Below are positions 27,173 to 34,538 of a stretch of 64,000 nucleotides of DNA, one piece after another. The first letter of the stretch is position 1. Each line of letters starts with the position of its first letter. Under the pieces are notes generated by a model. The model saw only the letters and a list, made by a program, of their open reading frames with translations. It made no database searches and had not been told where the DNA came from. A program made the position numbers and the translations under genes. The stretch covers positions 6,138,001 through 6,202,000 of the forward strand of contig NZ_CP109130.1 in NCBI RefSeq assembly GCF_035917975.1. Direction: 5' to 3'. This stretch comes from Streptosporangium sp. NBC_01756 (lineage in GTDB: Bacteria; Actinomycetota; Actinomycetes; Streptosporangiales; Streptosporangiaceae).

Positions 27173-28153
27173 TCAGTCCTTGATGAGGTCGTCGCGTGGA
27201 CCGCCGTAGACCGGGTTCCGGTCGTAGCGCCTGTCGGTGACGAGCAGGCGGATGACCCCCTTGGCGTTCTCCTGCGCCTCCCAGACGACCCAGTCGTCGC
27301 CGACGGGCTCTTCCTGCGTGCGCTCCTCGCCGTACCCCCCGGGGTTTCCCGGCGCGATGGCCATGACCAGGAAGATGACCTTTTTGCCGCGCCTCCTGAG
27401 CTCCGGCAGGACCTCGCCGACGGTTTTCTCATCCACGCGGAACCCCTCCAACGAGCGGCCCTTGACGGTCGCCGTCCGGAATTCCTCCTTGATCACTTTC
27501 TGTCTGGGCTCGGGCACCGGCACGCAGGGCGCCACCGGGCCCTCCATGAGATAGGTGCTGGTGCTGCTGCCTTCCCCTTTCGCGGGGGCGCTGATGGTCC
27601 AGACGAAGGTCTGGCCCGGTCTGAACAGCGTGGTGTCGATCCGCATCTGCCAGCCCCGCCTTTCGCCGGGAATATTTTCCGGCAGGCTGTACAAGCCTCG
27701 GGGGATGTCCGTCACGTGCTTGCCGCGCGGTTGGCGGCACACCTGCCCCCAGGGAACGTAGTCGACGATGGCGGGAACATGGAGGTCTTCCAGCCGCTCC
27801 TTCAGCCCCAGAGCGTCACGGAAGTCGCGGACCTGGATGGTCACCATCCCGTTGGCGGCCTTGGTGACGGCGTAGGCGGCGCCGGCGCCGCGGCCGTCCC
27901 CCAGCAGGCTCGGGCCCACCACCGCACCCGTGGCGAGCACCGCCACGGCGGCCACGGTGGCCAGGCCCAGGGCGAGGCGTCGGGGGCCGTACCGGCGGGC
28001 CCGGCGCGGTTCGGCGGCGACCTCGCCGGGTTCCTCGGCTGTGATCGAGGCCAGCAGCGTCCGCGCCCCCGCGTCGGACGGGCGGCCCCCCGGCTTTCCG
28101 GGCTCGACCCGGGCCAGCGGTCTCATCGCTTCGATCTCGTCGATGTTCTTCAC
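27173..28153 (-). CDS. Membrane-anchored partner protein of ECF sigma factor (CU044_5270-like)
   Basis: 326 residues. The N-terminal about 60 residues are cytoplasmic and acidic/basic (N-I-D-E-I-E-A-M-R-P-L-A-R-V). One transmembrane helix follows (L-A-L-G-L-A-T-V-A-A-V-A-V-L-A-T-G-A-V-V-G). The extracellular part of about 220 residues holds repeated G-x-x-I and P-x-x-Y patterns, plus Cys in G-Q-V-C-R-Q-P. This topology and coupling to a sigma gene suggest an anti-sigma-like signal receiver, of the type annotated CU044_5270 in actinomycetes (from memory). GTG 28153 overlaps the sigma stop by 4 bp (GTGA). Confidence 0.7.
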   Translation of the reverse strand: MKNIDEIEAMRPLARVEPGKPGGRPSDAGARTLLASITAEEPGEVAAEPRRARRYGPRRLALGLATVAAVAVLATGAVVGPSLLGDGRGAGAAYAVTKAANGMVTIQVRDFRDALGLKERLEDLHVPAIVDYVPWGQVCRQPRGKHVTDIPRGLYSLPENIPGERRGWQMRIDTTLFRPGQTFVWTISAPAKGEGSSTSTYLMEGPVAPCVPVPEPRQKVIKEEFRTATVKGRSLEGFRVDEKTVGEVLPELRRRGKKVIFLVMAIAPGNPGGYGEERTQEEPVGDDWVVWEAQENAKGVIRLLVTDRRYDRNPVYGGPRDDLIKD

Positions 28154-28698
28154 GACACCCTTTCCGCCGGGGTCAGCCGGCTTTCCACAGTGAGCCGGAC
28201 GCCCGCCTCGGCGAGCGCACGGGAGAGGCGCCTGCGGGCGCGGTAGAGCCTGATGCGTACGGCGTTGCGCGACAGTCCGAGCGTCGTGGCGATCTCCTCC
28301 CGGTCCAGGCCCTCCCAGGCGACCAGCGACAGCAGCTCGCGGTCGTCGTCGGGCAGCGTCCCGAGCGCCTGGGCGATCGCGTCCAGCTCGACCCTGCTGT
28401 CGGGGGAGTCTCCGTACAGGTCGGCCAACTCGGCGTCCAGCTCGGCGCTGCGCGCCTGGCGGCGGACCTCGCCGCGGCGGTGGCCGGCCAGCACCTTGCG
28501 CGCCACGCCGTACAGCCACAGGGTGGCCTGCCGCCCCGGCGGCATGTCGTCCATCCGCCGCCAGGCGATGGTGAAGGTCTCCGCCACGACGTCCGCCGCA
28601 TCCTGCGGTGACCCGCAGCGGCGCGCAACGTAGGCGGTGATCTGGCCGTATGTCTCCCGATAGACGGCTTCGAATCTGGCCGGCCGTTCGTCATCCAC
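28150..28698 (-). CDS. RNA polymerase ECF sigma factor
   Basis: About 182 residues. Sigma-70 region 2: F-E-A-V-Y-R-E-T-Y-G-Q-I-T-A-Y-V-A-R-R, then D-A-A-D-V-V-A-E-T-F-T-I-A-W-R-R, and region 2.4 L-W-L-Y-G-V-A-R-K-V-L-A. Region 4: L-P-D-D-D-R-E-L-L-S-L-V-A-W-E-G-L-D-R-E-E-I-A-T-T-L-G and N-A-V-R-I-R-L-Y-R-A-R-R-R-L. It directs RNA polymerase to a small regulon. GTG 28698 is preferred over GTG 28746, whose AAGGA lies immediately next to the start with no spacing. Translationally coupled to the membrane protein downstream. Confidence 0.85.
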   Translation of the reverse strand: MDDERPARFEAVYRETYGQITAYVARRCGSPQDAADVVAETFTIAWRRMDDMPPGRQATLWLYGVARKVLAGHRRGEVRRQARSAELDAELADLYGDSPDSRVELDAIAQALGTLPDDDRELLSLVAWEGLDREEIATTLGLSRNAVRIRLYRARRRLSRALAEAGVRLTVESRLTPAERVS

Positions 28699-28867
28699 GG
28701 GCGGTTCCCATGGCCGGTCTCCTCTGTCAGTGCGAAATGCGGACACTCCTTACATGCGCCGAGTGCGTCCACCATTTCTCGCATGACCCGACATTTTTCG
28801 CGTATTCGGGGCAGCGCGGCCGTCCTCCCGGTCGCTTCCGGGGCGGGAGCCGTACAGACTGGAGAGC

Positions 28868-29755
28868 GTGACGGAGAGAGTTGAGTTCGACGTCGACGGG
28901 GTCAGGCTCGTCGGCGACCTGAGGCTGCCGCCCTCGGCGGGCCCGCACCCGGCGCTGGTCCTCACCGGGCCGTTCACCGGCACCCGGGACCAGGTGACCG
29001 GGCTGTACGCGGCCAGGCTGGCCGCGGCCGGATACGCCACGCTGGCCTTCGACCACCGCAACTGGGGCGAGTCGGGCGGGGCACCGCGCGGGCACGAGGA
29101 TGCCCAGGGCAAGCTGCACGACCTGCGGGCCGCGGTCTCGCTGCTCCGCTCGCGGCCCGAGGTCGACGGCGCCAGGATCGGCGCGGTCGGGATCTGCCTG
29201 GGCGCCGGCTACGCGCTCAGGTTCGCCGCGTTCGACCCCCGGGTGAAGGTCTTCGCCGGCATCGCCGGGGCCTACCACAACCCCTACGGCATGCGGGCCG
29301 GCATGTCGCCCAGCGGCTACCAGGACGCGCTGGCCTCCTTCGCCGAAGTGCTGGAGCGCCAGGACCGGGGCGGCGAGATCGCGTACCTGCCCGTCGTGGC
29401 CGCCGAAGGCGAGGCCGCGATGCCGGGCGACGAGCCGTTCGCCTACTACGGCACCGAGCGCGGCGCCTCGGCGCACTGGCGCAACCAGGTCACCAGGGCC
29501 TCCATCCGCGAGCTGATCACGCTGGACAACATGACCGGAGCCGACTTCCTGTCTCCCAAGCCCGCGCTGATCGTGCACGGTGTGGTCGACCGGTTCTGCT
29601 CCCCGGAGGGCGCCGAGGAGGCGTACAAGCGGATGGACGACCCCAAGCGGCTCGTCTGGCTGGACGCCAGGCTGCACATCGACCTCTACGACACCGAGCC
29701 CCACGTCACCCAGGCCGTCGAGGCCGCCGTGGCGTTCCTCGGCGAGCACCTGTAA
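28868..29755 (+). CDS. Alpha/beta hydrolase with Cys nucleophile (dienelactone-hydrolase-like)
   Basis: 295 residues. The nucleophile elbow reads V-G-I-C-L-G-A-G-Y-A with Cys110 in place of the usual Ser, the arrangement of dienelactone hydrolases. L-A-F-D-H-R-N-W-G-E-S and L-I-V-H-G-V-V-D-R-F-C-S (acid Asp) and a C-terminal His in A-R-L-H-I-D-L-Y complete the triad. The substrate is unknown; a lactone or ester is expected. GTG 28868. Only 4 bp separate it from the sugar kinase gene, so the two are one operon. Confidence 0.8.
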   Translation: MTERVEFDVDGVRLVGDLRLPPSAGPHPALVLTGPFTGTRDQVTGLYAARLAAAGYATLAFDHRNWGESGGAPRGHEDAQGKLHDLRAAVSLLRSRPEVDGARIGAVGICLGAGYALRFAAFDPRVKVFAGIAGAYHNPYGMRAGMSPSGYQDALASFAEVLERQDRGGEIAYLPVVAAEGEAAMPGDEPFAYYGTERGASAHWRNQVTRASIRELITLDNMTGADFLSPKPALIVHGVVDRFCSPEGAEEAYKRMDDPKRLVWLDARLHIDLYDTEPHVTQAVEAAVAFLGEHL

Positions 29756-29759
29756 GCCG

Positions 29760-30818
29760 ATGTACGTTCTGGGACTGGACATCGGCGGCACCTCCTCGCG
29801 CGCCCTCCTCATCGACGCCACGGGGCGGCGGATCGGGCACGGCAAGGCCGCCGGGGGCAATCCGGCGGCCCACGGCACCGAGACGGCCGCCGCCAACATC
29901 CGGCAGGCGCTGGAGCCGGCCCTGCGGGGGGTGGATCCCGCCGAGGTCGCCGGGGCCGTCATCGGGATGGCCGGGGTCAAGGCACTCGACCGGCCCGTCT
30001 TCGACCGGATGTGGGCCTCGGCCGGGCTGCGCTGCGCCCCCGCCGTGGCAGGCGACCTCGGCATCGCCTTCGCCGCCGGTACGGCGGAGCCGCACGGCAC
30101 CGTGCTCATCGCGGGCACCGGGGCCGTCGCCGCCCGCATCGAGGACGGAAGCCCGACGGCTATCTCCGACGGGCTGGGCTGGCTGCTCGGGGACCAGGGT
30201 TCGGGCTTCTGGCTGGGGCGGGAGGCGGCTCGCGCGGCCGTGCACAGCCTCGGCCGTGGAGAGAGCGACGGACTGCTGACCAGGCTGGTCGCCGGACACG
30301 TCCGCGACGAACGGGCCGACCGGCTCCCGGACACCGGCGGAGAGGCGGCCGGGGCACCTCCGGAGAGCGGCGGACCCACCACGACGCCCGCGGGCACCGG
30401 GCAGGGCCCCGGAGCGGCATGGCCGCCCGTGGACGGCAGGGCGGAGGCCATCCGGATCGTGGTCCAACTCCAGGGGCGACCTCCACTGGAGCTGGCCAGG
30501 CTGGCACCGCTGGTGAGCCGGGCCGCGGAGGAGGGCGACCCCGACGCCTTGAAGATCGTTTCAACGGCGGCCGGGCTGCTCTGCGCGACGGTGGCCGAGG
30601 TACGCGCGGAAGGGGAGAACACCCCCGTCGTGCTGGCCGGGAGCGTGCTGACCAGCCAGGGGCCGATCTACGCGGCCGTGCGGGACGGACTGGACGCGCC
30701 GACGGTCCTGGCCGGGGACGCGGCCGGGGCGGCGGCCTGGCTGGCCGCGAGAGAGGCGTTCGGCCTGGACCACGAGGCGGCGCGGCGGCTGCACCGGCGG
30801 ATCCTGCGGGAGGGGTGA
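29760..30818 (+). CDS. N-acetylglucosamine kinase-like (BadF/BadG ATPase family) protein
   Basis: 352 residues from ATG 29760. The ASKHA fold is seen in L-G-L-D-I-G-G-T-S-S-R-A-L (phosphate 1), V-A-G-D-L-G-I-A-F-A-A-G, I-A-G-T-G-A-V-A-A-R (phosphate 2), L-G-D-Q-G-S-G-F-W-L-G-R-E-A, and V-V-L-A-G-S-V-L (adenosine). These features fit GlcNAc or related amino-sugar kinases. A Gly/Pro/Thr-rich insert (residues about 195-225) interrupts the fold. Operon with the hydrolase. The 3' end runs into a tandem repeat. Confidence 0.8.
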   Translation: MYVLGLDIGGTSSRALLIDATGRRIGHGKAAGGNPAAHGTETAAANIRQALEPALRGVDPAEVAGAVIGMAGVKALDRPVFDRMWASAGLRCAPAVAGDLGIAFAAGTAEPHGTVLIAGTGAVAARIEDGSPTAISDGLGWLLGDQGSGFWLGREAARAAVHSLGRGESDGLLTRLVAGHVRDERADRLPDTGGEAAGAPPESGGPTTTPAGTGQGPGAAWPPVDGRAEAIRIVVQLQGRPPLELARLAPLVSRAAEEGDPDALKIVSTAAGLLCATVAEVRAEGENTPVVLAGSVLTSQGPIYAAVRDGLDAPTVLAGDAAGAAAWLAAREAFGLDHEAARRLHRRILREG

Positions 30819-30910
30819 GCGCGAGGCCACGAGGCTGCATGGCGGGTCCTGGGGGGAGGGGTGAGCACAGGACCACGAGGCAGCGCGGCTGATCCTGCGG
30901 CGGGTGGGCA
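30800..30910. repeat. About 46-bp tandem repeat over the kinase stop codon
   Basis: GATCCTGCGGGAGGGGTGAG (30800 on) recurs as GTCCTGGGGGGAGGGGTGAG from about 30846 and as GATCCTGCGGCGGGTGGG from about 30891. Between them lie CCACGAGGCTGCATGGCGG and CCACGAGGCAGCGCGGCT. Two and a half copies, period about 45-46 bp. The first copy includes the last codons and stop of the kinase gene. Confidence 0.7.
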
Positions 30911-31019
30911 CGGGACCGGCCCTCGAACCGAGCCGGTACCGGCCGCACACGGCGCCTCGGACTCATCGGATAACGGATGATAAAGTAATAGACAAATCAA
31001 TCAAAGGTGGGGGTCGGGT

Positions 31020-31328
31020 TTGTCGCGGAAGGTGGTCGGCGCGGTCGCCGCACTTCTGCTGGCCCTTTTCGCCGTCGTCCACGCGCCGCTCCAGGCGCCG
31101 GACGGCCGCCACCACGAGCCGGGACTCGCGATCACGCTGGCGGGCGGCGCGGTGCTCCCCCTGGTGCTCCAGCAACAGGTGGACCACGCGCTGCCCCCGC
31201 CGGGCGCCGGACCGGCTCAGCCGGGTCCGGGCACCCGGGTCGCCGCCGCCCGTCCCCGGACATCTCCCCTCACGCCCGCCGTACACGACATCTCCGAACC
31301 CCGCGCGCCTCCGTCCGGCGATCTCTGA
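31020..31328 (+). CDS. Small secreted or membrane protein, hypothetical
   Basis: 102 residues from TTG 31020, preceded by an AT-rich patch (30964-31003) that is a plausible promoter and by AAGGTGGGGG. The N-terminus M-S-R-K-V-V-G-A-V-A-A-L-L-L-A-L-F-A-V-V is signal-peptide-like. A second hydrophobic stretch follows (L-A-I-T-L-A-G-G-A-V-L-P-L-V-L), and the rest is Pro/Ala-rich. Not recognised. It lies 88 bp before the antiporter gene, where some antiporters have a regulatory subunit gene, but no TrkA-C domain is seen here. Confidence 0.45.
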   Translation: MSRKVVGAVAALLLALFAVVHAPLQAPDGRHHEPGLAITLAGGAVLPLVLQQQVDHALPPPGAGPAQPGPGTRVAAARPRTSPLTPAVHDISEPRAPPSGDL

Positions 31329-31416
31329 CACCTGACACCGGATCGCTCGACGGAGGTTTCCATGTTCCACGAACGTACGTGCACCATGCCCGGATTCTGC
31401 CCCGAAAGGGGATACC

Positions 31417-32607
31417 GTGGCACTGGGTGACGCTCTCATCGCCCTCGGCGGGTCCTTCCTCGCCGCAGGGATCATCGCCAGGCTCGGCACGCGGATAGGG
31501 CTGCCGACGATCCCGCTGTTCATGCTCGCGGGCATCCTCTTCGGTCCGCACACCCCCGGCCTCGCCCTGGTCGACAGCCCGGCGGACCTGAAGGTCATCG
31601 CCGCGCTCGGCCTGATCTTCCTGCTGTTCTATCTCGGCCTGGAGTTCTCCCTGGACGACCTCGTCGAGGGAGGCAGCCGGCTGGTGCTGGCCGGGGTGGG
31701 CTACCTCCTGCTCAACGTCGGAGGCGGCCTGGCCTTCGGGTTCGCCCTCGGCTGGGGGAGCAGGGAGGCGCTGGTCCTGGCGGGAGTGGTCGGCATCTCC
31801 TCCTCGGCCATCGTGACCAAGCTGCTCGTCGACCTCGGGCGGCTGGGCAACCCGGAGAGCCGCCTCATCCTCGGCATCATCGTGGTCGAGGACGTCTTCC
31901 TCGCGCTCTACCTGGCCGTGCTGCAGCCGGTCCTCAGCGGCGCCGACACCTTCGCCGCCGCCGCGGTCTCCTTCGGCAAGGCGTTCGTCTTCCTGATCGC
32001 GCTGACCGCGCTGGCCCGATGGGGGACGCGGCTGGTCAACAAGCTCGTCACGACCAGGGACGACGAGCTGCTCGTGGTGATGTTCACCGGCCTGGCGATC
32101 TTCACCGCGGGAGTGGCGGAGGAGCTCGGCGTCTCCGACGCCATCGGTGCCTTCATGGTCGGTCTCATCCTGAGTTCGACCAGAGCCGCGCCGCGCATCC
32201 GCCAGCTCGTCCACCCGCTCCGGGACGCCTTCGCCGCGCTGTTCTTCTTCGCGTTCGGCCTGTCCATCGAGCCGGGTGACATGCTCTCGGTGGCCTGGCC
32301 CATCGTGATCGCGGTGGCGATCACGGTGCTGCTCAACGTCGTGGCAGGAGCGCTGGCCGCGAAGCTCAACTCCTTCGGCAGGGCGCAGGCGGTCAACATC
32401 GCACTCACCGTGCTCTCCCGCGGCGAGTTCGCCCTCGTCCTGGCCACCATGGCACTGGCCGCGGGGCTGGACGGCAGGCTCGCGCCGTTCATCGCGGGAT
32501 ACGTGCTCGTACTGGCCCTGCTCGGCCCGCTGATCGCCAGCCGCTCGGAGTCGATCATGAGGCTGCTCCCCGGGCGGAGGGAGCCCCAGGAGCGGCCCGT
32601 CTCCTGA
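31417..32607 (+). CDS. Kef/CPA2-type cation:proton antiporter
   Basis: 396 residues, about 12 transmembrane helices. CPA2 features: G-L-P-T-I-P-L-F-M-L-A-G-I-L-F-G-P-H, L-F-Y-L-G-L-E-F-S, G-I-S-S-S-A-I-V-T-K-L-L, V-V-E-D-V-F-L-A-L-Y-L-A (the helix with the key Asp), and L-S-R-G-E-F-A-L-V-L-A. The protein stops after the membrane domain, without a fused TrkA-N domain. It probably exchanges K+ or Na+ for protons. GTG 31417 with GAAAGGGGA upstream. Confidence 0.85.
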   Translation: MALGDALIALGGSFLAAGIIARLGTRIGLPTIPLFMLAGILFGPHTPGLALVDSPADLKVIAALGLIFLLFYLGLEFSLDDLVEGGSRLVLAGVGYLLLNVGGGLAFGFALGWGSREALVLAGVVGISSSAIVTKLLVDLGRLGNPESRLILGIIVVEDVFLALYLAVLQPVLSGADTFAAAAVSFGKAFVFLIALTALARWGTRLVNKLVTTRDDELLVVMFTGLAIFTAGVAEELGVSDAIGAFMVGLILSSTRAAPRIRQLVHPLRDAFAALFFFAFGLSIEPGDMLSVAWPIVIAVAITVLLNVVAGALAAKLNSFGRAQAVNIALTVLSRGEFALVLATMALAAGLDGRLAPFIAGYVLVLALLGPLIASRSESIMRLLPGRREPQERPVS

Positions 32608-32615
32608 GCCGTTCC

Positions 32616-32659
32616 GCCCGGGGTGCGGGGGCGCGGCCCGCCGCCTTCTCACCCCGGGC
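32616..32659. terminator. Hairpin between antiporter and PfkB kinase genes
   Basis: GCCCGGGGTG (32616-32625) pairs with CACCCCGGGC (32650-32659) over a 24-nt GC-rich loop. It lies between convergent genes, just after the antiporter stop. Long loop makes it a weaker candidate. Confidence 0.4.
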
Positions 32660-32755
32660 ACGCGAGGGCGCTCGTCAACGTCTCCTCGCACCAGGACCGG
32701 GCCGTCCGCTCACGGCTGCCTGACCCCGCCGGGATCCGGCTCCGTCGGCGGTACG

Positions 32756-33697
32756 TCAGCCGTCCAGGTCGCGTGCCCACGGCGGGTTGGCTCCGGCCAC
32801 CGAGCAGGTGAGCGCGGCGACGCGGACGGCGAAGGCCGCCGCGTCCCGGGCCTGGTCGAGGCTCAGGGCGTCGAGTCGTCCACCGAGCAGGCCGGAGGTG
32901 TGCAGCCGGTGCAGGAGGCCGGCGGTGAAGGAGTCGCCGGCGCCGACGGTGTCCACCACGTCCGTGGCGGGCGCGGGCACCGTCGCGCGCCTGCCGTCCA
33001 GGGAGACGGTCACCCCATGGGAGCCGCGGGTCACCACGATCAGGCGGGCGCCCGCGGCGTGCCAGGTGTCGCAGACCCGGTCGAGGGCCTCCCCGGGGTG
33101 GATGCACCGCAGGTCGTCGTCGCTCAGCTTGACGACGTCGGCCAGTGCGCACCACCGGGGCATCCGCTCCCGGTAGACGGCCGGGTCGATCAGGCCGGCG
33201 CGCACGTTGGGGTCGATCGACACGGTGGCCCAGCCGGCGACCTGGCCCAGCAGCCTCTCGATGTGCTCGGCGCCGGGGGCGCGGACCAGGGCGAGGGAAC
33301 CGGTGTGCAGGCAGGAGACGTCGCCGAACCGTTCGGCGGTCAGCTCCGCCTCGCTCCACGCCCAGTCGGCGGCGCCCTCAGCGTGGAAGGAGTAGCCGGC
33401 CTGTCCTGACTCGTCCAGGGTGGCCACCGCCAGCGTGCTGGGCTCGTCGGCGGTGACGCAGCCGGTCAGGTCGACTCCGGAGGCCTCCAGATGGGTGCGG
33501 AACAGGCCGCCGAAGGAGTCACGGGAGATGCGCCCGAAGAACCGGGTGGGGGTGCCGAGACGGGAGAGGGCCACGGCGGTGTTCGCGGGGCTGCCGCCGG
33601 GCAGGACACGCAGGATGAGCTCGCCCTGCGACGCGCTCCCGGTCGCGAAGGCGTCGGCGACGCACTCGCCGAGCACGGCGACCTTGGTGGAGTCCAT
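32756..33697 (-). CDS. PfkB-family carbohydrate kinase (fructokinase-like)
   Basis: 313 residues from ATG 33697. PfkB signatures: L-P-G-G-S-P-A-N-T-A-V-A-L-S-R-L-G near the N-terminus, and D-T-V-G-A-G-D-S-F-T-A-G-L-L with the catalytic Asp and anion hole. V-A-V-L-G-E-C-V-A-D starts strand 1. It phosphorylates a sugar or nucleoside, most often fructose in this subgroup, using ATP. It stands alone. Divergent from the DUF2071 gene. Confidence 0.85.
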   Translation of the reverse strand: MDSTKVAVLGECVADAFATGSASQGELILRVLPGGSPANTAVALSRLGTPTRFFGRISRDSFGGLFRTHLEASGVDLTGCVTADEPSTLAVATLDESGQAGYSFHAEGAADWAWSEAELTAERFGDVSCLHTGSLALVRAPGAEHIERLLGQVAGWATVSIDPNVRAGLIDPAVYRERMPRWCALADVVKLSDDDLRCIHPGEALDRVCDTWHAAGARLIVVTRGSHGVTVSLDGRRATVPAPATDVVDTVGAGDSFTAGLLHRLHTSGLLGGRLDALSLDQARDAAAFAVRVAALTCSVAGANPPWARDLDG

Positions 33698-33788
33698 TAA
33701 CCTGCCTTTCGAAAGGGCCGGGCGACACGCATCCGGCTCCGGCCAGATGGGAACGGGTCCTCTCCAGGGACTCTGCGATGCTGGCGCT

Positions 33789-34538
33789 GTGCCGCTCACA
33801 TCCTTCACCCCGGAGCCCGTCACACCCGACCCGACCCGCCGCACGCCGCATCCGCTGCTCACCCAGTCGTGGCTCGACATGGCGTTCCTGCACTGGGCCG
33901 CGGATCCGGCCGACGTGGCACCCCTGCTGCCGGCCGGGACCGTCCCCGACACCCTCGACGGATCGACCTACGTCGGTCTCGTCGCCTTCCGGATGCACCG
34001 CATCGGATGGTTCCGCCTCCCCGGCATCCCCTATCTGGGCACCTTCCCCGAGACCAACGTCCGCCTCTACACGGTCGACGCCCACGGGAGGCGCGGCGTG
34101 GCCTTCCGGTCGCTCGACGCCGCCCGCCTGATCCCGGTGATGGTCGCGCGTGCCGCCTTCCGGCTCCCATACCTGTGGTCACGGATGGCCGTCCGCCACG
34201 ACGGCGACGTCATCACCTACACCGGAACCCGTCGCTGGCCGGGGCCGCGTGGCGCGCACAGCCGGATCGTCATCCGGGCCGGTGGGCGCATCGAGGATCC
34301 CACCGAGCTCGAACACTTCCTGACCGCCCGCTGGGGCATGCACAACACCTTCTTCGGGCGGCCGATGTACTTGCCCAACACCCATCCGCGCTGGCCGCTG
34401 CACCGGGCCGACCTGATCGAGTGCGACGAGGACCTCGTGGCGGCGGCGGGGCTGCCCGACCCGGCCGGGCAGCCGGTGAGCGTGCTGTACTCACCGGGCG
34501 TCCCCGTACGCTTCGGGCGCCCCGCCCTCAGCCGGTGA
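33789..34538 (+). CDS. DUF2071 (YqjF-like) protein
   Basis: 249 residues. Family landmarks are L-T-Q-S-W-L-D-M-A-F-L-H-W-A, the first beta segment G-S-T-Y-V-G-L-V-A-F-R-M, then P-Y-L-G-T-F-P-E-T-N-V-R-L-Y-T-V, and F-L-T-A-R-W-G-M-H-N. The fold is related to acetoacetate decarboxylase, but the function of DUF2071 proteins is unknown. GTG 33789 fits the conserved N-terminus, but the ribosome site is weak. The last 11 bp overlap the convergent PEP-utilising enzyme gene. Confidence 0.8.
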   Translation: MPLTSFTPEPVTPDPTRRTPHPLLTQSWLDMAFLHWAADPADVAPLLPAGTVPDTLDGSTYVGLVAFRMHRIGWFRLPGIPYLGTFPETNVRLYTVDAHGRRGVAFRSLDAARLIPVMVARAAFRLPYLWSRMAVRHDGDVITYTGTRRWPGPRGAHSRIVIRAGGRIEDPTELEHFLTARWGMHNTFFGRPMYLPNTHPRWPLHRADLIECDEDLVAAAGLPDPAGQPVSVLYSPGVPVRFGRPALSR

